Shown here one piece after another: positions 44,776 to 56,619 of a DNA stretch of 64,000 nucleotides; the stretch's first letter is position 1; each line of letters opens with the position of its first letter. Source of the DNA: Metellina segmentata. Lineage: Eukaryota > Arthropoda > Arachnida > Araneae > Tetragnathidae. The notes beneath the pieces are model-generated. The model was given only the letters and a program-made list of their open reading frames with translations. It was not told where the DNA came from and did no database searches. The stretch is from positions 84,175,627 through 84,239,626 of the forward strand of contig OX375878.1 in NCBI GenBank assembly GCA_947359465.1, read 5' to 3'. Both the position numbers and the translations under genes were made by a program.

Positions 44776-45105
44776 GCCGACCAACCTGTCTGGTGGTTAA
44801 GGTGTTAGCCTCTAGATAGGAAAGTTCCTGGTTCGAATCCGGGTTAGTGCATGGATGTTTGTAAGCGTATGGTGTAGAGGCGGCTGGTGCACCTTAAATC
44901 TGTCGTGGTTGAAAGTCCTCACGTCGGGTTGGTGTGGAAGTTTGGAGAGTGGGGTCCAGTTCAGGTGTTGCTTCGTCATCTGATCGTGGTTAAAAATAAT
45001 TGCGTGGTGTTGTCCTCGGATCTTTCTCTTAGGGGTTTGATCCAGGATTGTCGTCAATGGCCCGTTGTATTGCTCTTGTACGACGTAAATTACAAATTTG
45101 ATTAC
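44776..45105 (+). repeat. SINE S1, near full-length copy
   Basis: The head is GCCGACCAACCTGTCTGGTG, GTTAAGGTGTTAGCCTC and the clean B box CTGGTTCGAATCCGGG. The body reads GTGCATGGATGTTTGTAAG, TAGAGGCGGCTGGTGCACC, GTTGGTGTGGAAGTTTGGAG and CATCTGATCGTGG. The tail is CTCTTGTACGACGTAAATTA. The 81-codon and 74-codon ORFs across it are by-products. Confidence 0.92.
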
Positions 45106-46732
45106 ATTTAGTTGTTTATGAGAGTTTAGGTGACCTTTCTATGATTAAAATACTGGCACGCTTGGAAATTTTTTTCTGAACAAATATATTAATACCTAGT
45201 AATAAAGAATATATTTAGATAAAAAACAAGTTCGAGTAAGTAATACTTTTGTTTACTTAACCATAATTATAATACACAGATGTGTCATATTTCTACCTCG
45301 TTGGATATAAGCACGAAGACTTCCTACATATAATACGATCAAACTGCATTTTTATTCAAGATGTTAAACGAAAGAAAAATTGTGATTCGTTTAAGAGGAG
45401 CATATGAGATTAAAAACAATTACCTGTGCGAAAAAGGAACTGAAAAAACTGGTGATTGAATCGTGCGAAAATACCTCCAGAAAAATTTCGATCCAAGTAG
45501 ATTAATAGTGAGCTATAAATGATTTATGATGCATTTAAAAGAGGTTTGTCGGTGGGACTAATAGCAGTGTCATTAAAGTTTCTACCTTAAAAATTATGTA
45601 CTTTTTCATACACCGTTTTAGATAAAACAAGAGGTTGAAAATGGTTGGATATAATTTCGTCGGAATTGAGACTCATCGTACAAGTGTGTAATCGAATAGA
45701 AAAGTGAATGGAGAGTTTCTTAATGTAGTTTAAAGACTAAACTATTCGTGTTTACTTTCTTTGTTTTTGATTTACATTTCATTAGGCCATAAAAGAAACG
45801 AAAATGTTGTCCGCGTTAATCTTTTCGTAGGTGATTAGAAATTTAATCTACGTTGGAAGACTCTATGATCAAAGTATAAATTATTTGCGCATTAATTGCC
45901 CAATTAAAGCACAAAACAGAGTTATATTTTACTAACAATTACAGACAGTTTATAATCATACCAAGACATTGCTTCTAATAGTTAGAAATATCTCGTTGTG
46001 TTGCTGCAGTACGACGCAACTAACTAACTACTTAACTACACCTAATAGTTGCAAAATTTCGCATTGGTTTGTTGCTTAACGTTTATGTTGTCCTTCATAA
46101 ACGTTAATTAGACCAGAACCTATGGCTAAAAGGGGTTTTCAAATACTACAAGCATCGGTCCAAACCAAGTCCGATATTTAAACCCAGTCTGTTCAACCGA
46201 AGACCAGAATGCCAACCAATTGATTGCCAGGTCGAATCTACATTGGGGTGGGGTTATGGCACAAAGACTATATCAAGTTGCTTCAAACACGAAATTTTTA
46301 CTGTCACAGAATAAAAGTCCTACTACTGTGTAAGATATAAATATACTCAAGGTAAATTACCGAAAGCAAACCTCTATTGCCTACAACTCACAAATTACAA
46401 CGCTGTGGATAAACATATTGAGCCACGTAGATCCCGTATTCCAATTTGAAAAACTTCTACATATTTAAATTTAATTATTAAAATAACACACGAATTAAAA
46501 CATTTTATACCAGATATTTCATCAAATTCTTTACCCATATATATACGAAGACGCATATTTTAAATATAACATTTAAACGCGATGCATTTTTTAAATTTAA
46601 AATATGTGTACTTAATAATAAACTTTTGATATGAGTAAAAACTAGTTTAGATTTGACGACCTTATAATGGAGAAATGTCATTTATATTTGCATGCTTTTT
46701 AACTTAATATATTCCTCCAACAAAGTTTGATG
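45106..46732. other. AT-rich spacer with one SINE tail
   Basis: No ORF above 60 codons. The only recognised piece is the SINE S1 tail at 45993-46040. Confidence 0.5.
45993..46040 (+). repeat. SINE S1 tail fragment
   Basis: CTCGTTGTGTTGCTGCAGTA, then CGACGCAACTAACTAACTAC matches the last ~45 bases of the family with a TAAC-type tail. Confidence 0.65.
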
Positions 46733-46744
46733 ACAAATCAATGT

Positions 46745-47192
46745 CGTTGTTGTTTCTCATGCCTACACTGGCAGACCAGAGGAGTGCCAGGCCCGTCAAA
46801 GACGGCAAGAGGAGAGGGGGGGGGGTCCGCCTTCCATGTAAGTGAGCCCCATTGGGAGGAAGTCCGACTTTGCTCGACATACATGACACATCCGTTTTAC
46901 AGGAAGGTCCCTTGCATACATCCATTCACTCACACGCATCGTAATTTAGATCCCAATCAGAGGTCGATAACCCCCTGATCAGGTACCCCCAGAGGTATTG
47001 ATTTGGTATGGGAACATGGGGGACTTTGTGACCACGACCTATTTAACGTGCTCCAGTCAACATTAGTGAACACGACGGTCTTTAGCCAGGTCGAAGCACC
47101 GATCTCGCAATCATCAGAATTGCAGGCTCCGCCGCCCACAACACTTCTGATGCGAGCCCGACGCTCTACTGACTGAGCTACCGCGGCTCATT
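46745..47192 (-). repeat. Second tRNA-derived SINE family, full length
   Basis: On the minus strand the element starts with a tRNA-like head: GCCGCGGTAGCTCAGTCAGT then AGAGCGTCGGGCTCG (A box TAGCTCAGTCAG), and further on a B-box-like GATCGGTGCTTCGACC. A ~350-bp body ends with an A/C-rich tail (GAGAAACAACAACG). The copy is flanked by ACAAATCAATGT at 46733-46744 and 47193-47204, a 12-bp target duplication. Body and head differ from family S1. It is not a functional tRNA gene, because the region between the A and B boxes is far too long and unpaired. Confidence 0.85.
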
Positions 47193-47204
47193 ACAAATCA
47201 ATGT

Positions 47205-48414
47205 TCAAGCGGTTGATCCTACACTAAGATTTGGTACTATGAAAATAAATCCCTAAAGCAAATAGGAATTCCAAGAAAGGCTCACAGAAGTAAAAAAAAA
47301 TTCTTTAACATGGAAATACTTAATAAATAGTCTTTCATCAAGATGTGGAAGAGAAAGTAACAAAAGTATAGCTTGAAATACTACTAATTATTTAATTAAT
47401 CATATTAGTTATCATCGTCATTATTATATCATCATTATTTATCGTAATTCTTGTTCTATTCTATGAAACTGAGAGTTCACGGAATGCAATACATCCAAAT
47501 ATTTAGTTGATAAACTAAAACCCATTTTAAACCGAGAAACTTCAAATTAACTAAACACTCGTAAGATGTAAGAAATATTGGCGATAAATTGATACTTCAC
47601 ACATACACATGCCCCATAAATCCAATTAGCAATGGAACAATAGCTTTTGTGTTAAGGACAAAAGCTAATGCTATAGTGTTTCAGGGTAACAGCTGCCTCA
47701 AAGCTTTTAAAAACATAATACTTGAACATAAATTAAGGTACTTACAATCAGTGAGACAACCGTATTTTTAGTATAAAAATACCTAACTGTTAATTATTTT
47801 TATCGTAGTTTGTAATTATGTTAATAACTTGTCATCCCGGTAATAATTATTTTTAACTGCTCTTGTAACTATCTATTATATTTATTTACCTCTTTTTGTA
47901 TGACATTATGTCTTATCAGTTTCTGTAAAATTTAAAAATCAAATTTGATTAAGGGGGTAATTACTGCTAATTGTTTTCCCATAAAAACTCGTAACTAGAG
48001 TTGGACAGTTACATTATTAGTGAGTTAATGTTCCGTTATCAATGCAATTCCAAAAGCGTTGTGATATCTGTTTTGCAGAAAACTTGAAAGAAAAGGCAAT
48101 TTTCGTTAGAAAGTCCTGAAGTAAAAAATGTGCAATAAAGAAATATTTCGTTGATTTTGGTAATTAACAGAAGCAATTTCTATATCGTCGGATTGGTACT
48201 GAAGCTCATTCACTGACAAAAGGTTTTCAGTACAACAGTATAAAAATATTAGATTTTAGATGAAAAAAAATGTTTTCAGAATTTTGATTAGATTTAGACT
48301 GTATCACCATGAAAATAAAGTTTTTATTGTATCCCAAAAATGTCATTTAATACTTTTCTGCTCTAAGCAGACGGTATACTCTATTTAACCAGCTACTTTA
48401 TTGATGAAAACATA
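47205..48414. other. AT-rich spacer, no gene seen
   Basis: One 60-codon ORF (47589-47771) without motif; no repeat recognised. Confidence 0.5.
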
Positions 48415-49229
48415 CACTCTATAACAAAAAAAAATCGACGCACCAAGAAAGAGTTGTCCGATTGCGATAAAAGTTGGTGGATGTGAAGAACATACATAGA
48501 AAAAGAAACGATTAAAATTTCAGAACAATTGAATGATTTATTTCAGAGTTTGACCATTACAAAGGGGGAAGCCACTAACGAGTAGGTCCACTTCTGGCCT
48601 GGATGCAAGCTGTCAACCGACCGGGCATTGACTGAAAGAGTTCCCGGATCGTGTCGTGAGGAAGTTCATGCCAAATTGTCTCCAAGTGTCGGGCTAAATG
48701 GTCAAGCATTATAGGATGGTTGTAATCTTGCCTTCCCATAAGGTCCCAAATAAGCTCTATGGGAGAAATATCAGGAGACCTAGCTGGCCAAAGAAGTGTT
48801 GGGAAAGCTTGAAGACAATTCATAGCAACACTTGCCATGTGCGTCCGGGCATTATCTTGTTCAAAAGTAAGTCCAGGGTTTCGCAAAGGGAACGGTAGCA
48901 CAAGCTGTTGTAGAATGTCGTCTACGTACCGCTGTGCTGTCAGTGTGCCAGAAATGACTACCAAAGGGGAACGGCTATCAAAGGAGATGGCATCCCAGAC
49001 AATAATGCCCTGTTGTGGTGTACATGGATGACGTGCGATAGTACGGGCAGGATACCCACGCTGCCCTGGACTTCTCTAGAAACATCCACGGTTGTCGTCA
49101 GGTCACAGTTGGATACGGGACTCGTCACTAAAGACTATACTTCCTCAGCGCCGTTCTAAGTTGATCGAGCCCGACACCTCTGTAATTCTGTGCTTTCTTA
49201 GTTCGTTGATTTTTTTTTTGTTATAGAGT
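48415..49229 (-). mobile_element. Tc1-like element, internally deleted, 815 bp
   Basis: The left end CACTCTATAACAAAAAAAAA then TCGACGCACCAAGAAAG is matched by the right end (CTTAGTTCGTTGATTTTTTT then GTTATAGAG). TA precedes the left end and the right end is followed by TA-type sequence. This is a different Tc1 family from those at 9965, 15881 and 21310. Confidence 0.85.
48575..49135 (-). pseudogene. Tc1-like transposase, C-terminal two thirds
   Basis: On the minus strand the coding starts abruptly at VFSDESRIQL near 49135, with the first catalytic aspartate intact, then (after a stop) QRGYPARTIARHPCTPQQG and IIVWDAISF. The open frame 48964-48575 continues VVISGTLTAQRYVDDILQQL, then LTFEQDNARTHMA with the second aspartate and WPARSPDISPIELIWDLMG with the final glutamate. 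There are 32 residues between these last two acids, a little shorter than the usual 34. The tail HELPHDTIRELFQSMPGRL is typical. The DNA-binding N-terminus is missing entirely, so the copy is non-autonomous even though the catalytic triad can still be read. Confidence 0.88.
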
Positions 49230-49304
49230 ACATTATTGTTAAATTTATGATAGTAAAGCTGGTCAATTAAAACTGTCACTCAATTTCATTATTGATAATT
49301 TTAT

Positions 49305-49618
49305 ATAGTTAGTTAGTAAACGTCACAGTAGTGCAACACAACGGGCTATTGGCGACGGTCCGGGATCAATCCTGAATGAAAAGATCCGAGGACAGCACCA
49401 CGTAATTTTGAATCACGGTCAAATGACGAGATTAACATGTAAGCTAGCACCCTACTCCAAACTTCCACGCCTCGCCAGTGAGGTCATTTGAGGTGATAAG
49501 AGATTTAACGTGCACTGTCTTCCTTGACCACGATGGTCTTTGGTTGGAATGAGATTCAAACCCGCAACCTTCCGGTTTCTAACCGTTGCTATTCCAACTG
49601 GTCTACCTCAGTCAACAT
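49305..49618 (-). repeat. SINE S1, minus strand, near full length
   Basis: Reversed order of family blocks: GTGCAACACAACGGGCTATT, GGCGACGGTCCGGGATCAAT, CACCACGTAATTTTGAATCA, CTTCCACGCCTCGCCAGTG and ATTCAAACCCGCAACCTTCC (B box region). It lies head to head with the plus-strand copy that starts 56 bp further on. Confidence 0.88.
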
Positions 49619-49674
49619 TTTACTAATAATTTGTGTTTTATAGAGACAACTCTCGTTAGATTTCAGTACATAAA

Positions 49675-49975
49675 ATAGATAGGAAGGTTCCTAGTTCGAA
49701 TCCGGGTCCAGGCATGGATTTTTGTAGTCGTATGGTGTAGAGGCGGCTGGTGCACCTTAAATCTGCCATGGCCGAAAGTCCTCACGTTGAGTTGGTGTGG
49801 AAGTTTGGAGAGTGGGGTGCCAGCTCAGGTGTTGCTTCGTCTTCTGACCGTGGTTCAAAATTACGAGGTGTTGTCTTCGAATCTTACCCTTAAAGGATTG
49901 ACCCCGGACCATCGATAATAGCCCGTTGTGTTGCTCTAGTACGACGTTAATAAAAAATTACCAAATTACCAGTAC
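49675..49975 (+). repeat. SINE S1, plus strand, short head truncation
   Basis: It starts inside the head at GATAGGAAGGTTCCTAGTTC then GAATCCGGG, and is otherwise well preserved through TTCTGACCGTGGTTCAAAAT and CCCGTTGTGTTGCTCTAGTA to CGACGTTAATAAAAAATTAC. Confidence 0.9.
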
Positions 49976-51503
49976 ATAAAAAGGAAACGTTGCATCTCAA
50001 ATAGGGTAAATGTTTTGAATTTTGAAAGATTAAAAATAAGTAGTAAAGATTTAGAAAAAGGAGCTTAAATTTTGCGTTGTATCATGACTCATACTTGAAA
50101 GACGATTTTTAATTATATTCTTTAATTAATGACGCAAAATGCCTAAGTTGAGTTGTAGTACTGTAAGACGCGTTTTTATTTAGAATCAACTAGAAAACCT
50201 TCATTTAACACAATTCTAAAATCAGGTTTGAAAATTTAATATTACTCTTTTCCAGGAACCATCACAAATTTAAATTCTTGAATGAGAAGTGAATGCTTCA
50301 GATCGAAGTTGTACTATGTGTCAAAAGAAACTATTAATAAAACGATACTCCTTATTTTTTTATGCTTCTCAAAGGATTAGTTGCAGTTTATTTACGAAAC
50401 TTTTTAATTTCTGTAAAGCCTCACAGAAAATAATCCATCACCGTTTGAAAAGTCAAATATTTGATATTGTGTAAAGTCTTCCATGGTCAATATAAAGGTT
50501 TTCTAAAATGTAATCGAGCGTTTTAAAACCATAGCTCAAAATTTCTTTTATCTTTTTCCCTGTGACTATCAAAAGGAGAGAAATATTGCAAAACTCTGAT
50601 CATATTTCAACTTTTCCTCGTTTCATTTCTGAATAAATAAAATAAATTTCAAAACATGCGCGAATTTCATTCTTTTATGCTTACAAAAAGTGTATTTTGA
50701 CAAGGAAGCTAAAATATGTGCCAGAAAAGTTCTTTCGCACCAATGTATAGAAGTTATAAAATGATATTGCTCAGGCTGAAGACGACAAGATTTATTTTCT
50801 TGAATTATTTTCATAAAACAAGCATGAAATAAATTTGAAATATTTTTTACAAGAAAGGTTTTCTGATTTTTGTCCATTTATCATCATACGCTTTATATTC
50901 TGAACATCAAGCATTTTATGTGGGCTTCGATTAATTTGAATGATCAATGTATGCTTTCTTTGAATTGAAAAAAGGGAATAGTTCTTTCTCTTTATTTGTA
51001 GTATTTGGATTTTAAAAGGACTCCATCAATACTCAGTGGAAAAATAATCTTGTTTTTATTCCGATAAATATGCATTTATAATTGAAATTCTTTATTTAAA
51101 GGATATTTCTTTTGAGTTGGGATATTCAACGCTTGTATAAGGTTAAGAAAAACAAAAATATTGCCAAGGAGGCACCATAGTATGCAATAAAAGCTCCAAA
51201 TATGATTCAAAATTTTTTTTAAGTTAAACTGATGAAAATATTGGCGATGATGAATTAGCAAAACAAATAAACTGGTGTCCAAAATTATCTTTACATGCAT
51301 AAATTCTAAAAAACTGTGAGCCATAATTTTATGAATTTGTCTGGAATCAGACATAATATCATAACACATAAATACAAAGAGAAAAATTTAAGAAGACTGC
51401 ATATGATATAAAACTGTGGCATGAAATAATAAAAATGGCAATAATATGTGACAAGGAGAATTCAGAAAAAAATTAAGGCTCATGAATTTAATATGGAATG
51501 TGA
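49976..51503. other. AT-rich spacer, no gene seen
   Basis: ORFs of 84 codons (50623-50877 minus) and 97 codons (51076-51369 minus) are phenylalanine-, lysine- and isoleucine-rich with no motif. Confidence 0.5.
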
Positions 51504-51694
51504 TCACCCCTGACTTCTACACACATGACAACATGATTTCATGCTGACAATAATGTTGTTAACTACAGTTTGGAGAATTAAGTTCCACTCCTCCAGCAAT
51601 GCGGTCTTCAGGGTATTTATATCTCTAGGAGATGGATGTCTCCGTGCAACTGCTTTTCCAAGGTAGTCCCATAGGTTCTCTATCGGGTTCAGAA

Positions 51695-52447
51695 TAGGGA
51701 TGCAACATCGACAACAAAACATCGATGTTCAAAACTAAAACCTCAATGTCAATAATACATCGCCATAAAACCATCAATGTTTTTAAACATCAGCGTATTT
51801 AACTTTTTCCTTCATCCTTAAAACTGGTTTAGAACCCTCAAACAATAATGTTTCCCCGGGGGGGGGGAGATTTAATTTACTTTTCATTTGCCGTGTTTAT
51901 TAATTTATAACTAAGACTTTTCAAAATGTCAAAACAAAGTACAAAAATTTAATAAGAACAATTAATAAATATTTTGTTTTCAAATTGAATAATTTAAAAG
52001 AAAGTAATATTTACGATAGTTTGATATAGGTACTTCTAACTATAAGTAACATTAGGTAGGTACATAGCAATAATTATTGTAAGTTATTATTAATTATTTA
52101 TCAACTTATAGGTGGGAACCTAAACTTATTTTTTATTTAATGTAAATAAAAAATATTGGGGCCTTTAATTATTATATGCTCTAATATTTGTTAGTTACAG
52201 TTTGTAAAAAAAGAAGTTTGCTAACTTTCTCGACCTTAAGCTGATTTTCTTTTCCACTAACTATCCCACCAATTAGGGAAGAAACTCTTTCAGATGGATC
52301 TAGATCCACGATCAATTTTCTTAATTTTTTACTGGTACTATTTTTATTCAAAAATAAAACATCGAAAATGTTAAAACATCGTCTCCAATAAATCGATGGT
52401 AAATACATCGATGTTTTGAAAACATCGACATCGATGTCGCATCACTA
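51695..52447 (-). mobile_element. hAT-type element, 753 bp, non-autonomous
   Basis: The left end TAGGGATGCAACATCGACA and the right end (reverse complement TAGTGATGCGACATCGATGT) form inverted repeats. GTTCAGAA (51687-51694) and GTTCAGAT (52448-52455) are the 8-bp target duplication typical of hAT elements, with one difference. Further ACATCGATGTTTT-type palindromic motifs lie just inside both ends. Confidence 0.92.
52181..52408 (-). pseudogene. hAT transposase, C-terminal remnant
   Basis: The 75-codon frame contains SERVSSLIGGIVSGKENQLK followed by VEKVSKLLFLQ. The pattern S-E-R-V-x-S-x-x-G-x-x-V, then L-x-x-x-x-V-x-x-L-L-F-L is the hAT C-terminal dimerisation region. The N-terminal zinc finger and catalytic parts are missing, so the element depends on another source of transposase. 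The frame runs into the terminal repeat, as expected for the 3' end of the coding region of a deletion derivative. Confidence 0.8.
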
Positions 52448-53319
52448 GTTCAGATCAGGAGATTTTGCTGAACATGGTACTTGCTCAGTGGTTTTATTTT
52501 CAAGAAATTCTTCAAAAAGTTTTTCTCGATGTGGTAGAGCATTATCGTTTATAAATAAAAAAATAATATCCATATGTAACTCTGAAAAGTCTTACATAAC
52601 GTTCTAAGACCTAATTCCGATATCTCTGGCCGGTCACAGATCCTCTGTTGAAAACGTGTAGGAGCGTACGTCCACTGATCATTATTCCACCCCCTACCAT
52701 CACGCACTACCAAAACTGTCACATTCCATAATGTTCAAAGGAAGATTTTGCTTTCCTGACTCCCTCCAGATGTAAAAACTCGTAGATTCGGATGTTAAAC
52801 TAAACCTCGAGTCATCAGTAAAGAGAACATGGGTCCATTGGTGTTGACTCCACTTCTGATGTTCTTTGCACCAATTAAAGCGATACCTCTTGTGTTTTGA
52901 AGACAGTGACACACATACCATTATGGCATCAAGGCTTTTCTCACTAAGCCTTCTGTACACAGTGATACAACAGTGCCGCCATGATACAACAGTATCCGTG
53001 GCGACTGCAAGCTCTGAACTTAACTGCTGAGCAGTAGACTTTCTGTTACGACGGGCAGTTATTGCCATAAATCGATCTTGAGAAACAGTTGTTATACGTG
53101 TACGACTTTTCCCAGGCCTTCTAACAATAGTTCCAGAGTTCTGAATTTGTTTCCATAACGCAGAGATTGTCTGGCTTGAAATATTCACACATCTAGCTGC
53201 TTCCATGATTGTCTTTCCTGCTTCTAAACAAACGATAATGCGCCACGTCACAGATTCATCCAAATGATACTTCGGAGCCATAACAAATAGTTTCCAGTCC
53301 TTATACACTGAAATCTAAC

Positions 53320-53882
53320 GCCGTATTGCAGAAATTCGCTTAGATATTCACTATGCGCAAAGCGCTTGATTCATCATCGGATAACGTAACGCTTTGATTT
53401 GCATATCTGAAACTTTGGATTGGATAATTCTAATTAGGCTTGTCTTTCATACATTCCCTGCAAAAATGGATCACATCGAATATGTATTTCAGGGAATACA
53501 ATTGTTTTTTCGGTTTGTAAAGATAATTTTGGACATCAGTTCAGATCTCCAGAGACCTAATCCAAATAGGTTTCACCGTTTGACATAGCGCTCTTCCATA
53601 GTGCTAACTAGTGTTAGGAATATTTGGGCAGACACTAGTTTATACCAAAGTTCATTCCACAAAAATTAGAAAGCGTGTTAGTGTGACTCCAGTGAATTGA
53701 AAGACGACCTTGGAGGAATTTATGTCTAGAGAGGTATTAAGCTAACTCTCCTAATGAAATAAATGGGAGCAAAATAAAGATTACCATAGATGAGAATTTG
53801 TACTTTCATCTCTCATCACCAATATCATTGTACGATAAACTAGAAGCCAGAATCCGAAACTGTGAGAACGTGTCGTTTATAT
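53320..53882. other. Spacer, no gene seen
   Basis: One 64-codon ORF (53394-53588) without a motif. Part of the outer end of the Tc1-like element may lie at its start. Confidence 0.45.
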
Positions 53883-54907
53883 TTAACCCATCAAGTGACT
53901 TCGACAAGATATCTCGCCTATTGAGATCAAAAGAATTTCGATAACTACAAGATATCTAGAACATCAAGATCTAACAAATTTTAAAACACTAGGGGGCACC
54001 GGCCTCTGCTCGCCAACTAACATTCCATTCACAGAGTGAATCTCCTGGACAGCGAAACTATATTAATAATTCGTATAATCATGATTTGACTTTCCTGTCC
54101 ATGACGTCATAGCGAGGGCTTCGCCCCCTGCTCGCTTACGCTCGCCGAACCCCGTATGACCAACTTTTGATCGCATCGAATTTATTTATTAACCAATTTC
54201 AAAAACAATTATACCGTAAGAAAGAGTACATTCTGAGGTAGACTGCGATTTTTCAAAATTAAAAACTAATAGTAACAAGATATAGATATGACAGTTTAAT
54301 AAAAATAAAGAAAATGTCCCGATTTTCAAAAAAATATTATCAAGAACCAAATTAAAATTTCTGAAAAAACTCGACGAGCTGCAAAAATTTACGTTGAGAG
54401 GTACTCTTTAAAAAAACTCACGGCTGAAGACTGAAAATTTGAATGTGTTTAGCTCACTCGCGCAAGAAATTTCGCTTTTCAACTTTGACACTTAATAAAC
54501 CCTAAACTAATAACCGCATCGGAAAAAGATCTTTACAATTATCCATAGAACACGTTGAAGAACAAACCATGTTAATTTCATATTTTTCTGATCAGTACTT
54601 TCTCGAGAAACCGTCTAAGAATCGAGCTAAACAACACAGTTTCCAATCCTGCGACAGCGGCGGCGGCCGTAACTTTTTTTAATATAGAGACATATTTCGT
54701 CATCAAGATCTAACAAATTTTGAAAGATAATTTGTCATCAAGATCTAACACATTTTGAAAAATATTTCGTCATCAAGATAATTTTAATTTTTTTCATAAA
54801 GACGAGATCAAGATCTGGTTAGTTTTCGACGAGATATCTCGTCCATCAAGATCTGGTCAGTTTTGTTAACGACGATATATTTCGTCATGACAACCATCAG
54901 AAGGGTT
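53883..54907. mobile_element. TTAA-type MITE copy split by a Helitron-like element
   Basis: The left part (53883-53988) starts TTAACCCATCAAGTGACTTC, then GACAAGATATCTCGCC. The right part (54689-54907) has four to five CGTCATCAAGATCTAACA-type units, then GACGAGATATCTCGTCC and the end GACAACCATCAGAAGGGTTG-A. Without the insertion it would be ~325 bp, larger than the 190-220 bp copies because of repeated inner units. Confidence 0.8.
53989..54688 (-). mobile_element. Helitron-like element H3, minus strand
   Basis: On the minus strand it starts TCTATATTAAAAAAAGTTAC then GGCCGCCGCCGCTG, and ends GGCGAGCAGAGGCCGGTGCC then CCCTAG followed by T. The start and the CTAG end resemble H1/H2, and the GCTCGCTTACGCTCGCCGAA and GAGGGCTTCGCCCCC blocks echo their GCGAGC modules, but the interior differs. 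No coding is recognised. The base before the 5' TC is C, not the usual A. Confidence 0.7.
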
Positions 54908-56619
54908 GACCTACTCATAATTTAACAAATAGATACGTTGAAAACTACTAATTGAAAATATGAATCGCGAGGCTTTTGGTTCAATCAAGCATTGCTGATT
55001 GAAATGCCCAGTGCACAGCTAGTATGTGTGCATAATTCCTTAGGCCGGAAATTCCTTTTGACTGGTGAATGTGAGAGGGATAGGATTTAATAGCGCTTCC
55101 CTTTGCAATACGATTGAAATTTTGAAGCTAACATTGATATTTGCAATGTTTAAGGTCTTGCATGGTTCATCCTAGCAGCATATAATTTGATACGCTCTCA
55201 CATTCAAAGTTTTATTGTATTTCCCCCATGCCTGAAATATGAAATAATCATCTTTTCCTAGGGGAAAAATACATTTTCATGCTTTCAAAATTCATCTTTA
55301 AATCTGATTTAATTATTCCTTGAATGAATCAGTCTCTTTATTGGAAGCCTGAACAGTAAACTTAAATTTGAGATTAAAGTTTTATAGCTTTATAAAAACT
55401 ATTGGAGCATGCATGTAATTGGAATTCCTCATGAGTTTTGGTCATCTGATTACGTGTTGCTGATCAATGCTCGTAAGCTTTGAAATGTTATTGATAGTAA
55501 AATTAATATTATACATGTGAATACATATATATGCTTAAAATTTATATCAGTCTATTCAATAAATCACGTTTCATACAATAAAATAATTCTGGCTAAAATT
55601 AATATGATGAGCAAACGATATTTACAGGATATTAAAATGCAACAGGAAAAATGGAAAACGGAGTTGTTCAGGATATCTAATAACGAATGAAAGTTTTGTT
55701 CGTTCATTTATTAAAGCTGAAGTTTCATGTTTTATGCTGTCGTATTTTAGGTATCCATTAGTCTCTTTTCAATGGTACTGTGCTAAACATATTTCCACAA
55801 AACATTTATGGGTGAAGACTACTTAAAATTAATGTTCTTAAGAACATTTCAAACTTCTGTTTTTTAAGAGAGGGAGAAACATATTGGTAGTTGGGGAACA
55901 TACCGCTGCCAGTCTAAACTCAACACACTCAAGTTATTAAACGAGAGAATATTTATAGTTTCTATTAATAAATATTATTCGTATAAAAATTAACCTTTTA
56001 TGGATTACAGATTGAATCTTAAAGTATGCAATCAAAAATTACAATAAAAAAATGAAAAATTAAACCTCAAACATAAAAGAGAAAATATGTAAATTACAAT
56101 ATTCTTAATAACATTCATTATAAATATTAACTTATAATTGAGATTGTGCAATTCTATCTTAAAATAGTATTCTCTACTAAATCAAAAATGAGTAATCATG
56201 ATATATCTTCAGATAATTTTAATAAAAGAATATAGCATAGGTTATATTACGTACTTGCATTATAATTCATATATCGGTTCAATTTAGAATTTTACAATCT
56301 ATGACAAAATTTTACACGTATCCAGTCATAGATAAAAGTTTCAAAATAATTACTGTGTGTGTTTGAAAATCATGGTTGTGCACAAACTCCCCAATCCATG
56401 TAAAACTGCATAGTATTATTTTTATTGCTATTAACTCAATTTTCTTAAACCTGTATAACCGTAAAGCAACAAACTAAAACCAAAAAATATATCCTTAAAT
56501 AACACCATAGAAATGCCTGAATATAGTTTTAAAAATTAAATAATCAGTGAAAAAAAATTGTGAATAAAATGTGTTTCATAGTAAAAACCCTCATATCAAA
56601 AAACGAATCCACATCATAT
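54908..56619. other. AT-rich spacer, no gene seen
   Basis: Unique AT-rich sequence. No ORF above 60 codons lies fully inside, and no repeat is recognised. Confidence 0.5.

Larger units (their letters stand above)
51504..53308 (-). pseudogene. Tc1-like transposase split by a hAT insertion
   Basis: On the minus strand an ORF starting near 53280 (MAPKYHLDESVTWRIIVCLE) encodes the N-terminal part: AGKTIMEAARCVNISSQTIS (first helix-turn-helix), KSTAQQLSSELAVATDTVV (second), and HVLFTDDSRFSLTSES with the first catalytic aspartate. It is open for 202 codons to 52700. After stops and shifts, INDNALPHREKLFEEFL near 52545 keeps the second aspartate. The motif around the final glutamate is cut by the hAT element: AKSPD lies at about 52455 and LNPIENLWDYLGKAVARR continues at 51690-51640. 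The C-terminal end closes at 51504. Terminal repeats were not recognised. The length fits a near full-length transposase once the insertion is set aside. Confidence 0.9.

Noticed and set aside
44776..44850. A tRNA gene with the B box GGTTCGAATCC
   Set aside because: The same sequence heads many SINE copies in the window, with a SINE body behind it and no proper acceptor stem.
47130..47192. A tRNA gene on the minus strand
   Set aside because: It has an A box and a distant B box but no cloverleaf, and it is the head of a ~450-bp SINE with target duplication.
48698..49031. Plus-strand ORFs of 64-66 codons
   Set aside because: They are antisense shadows of the Tc1-like transposase on the minus strand.
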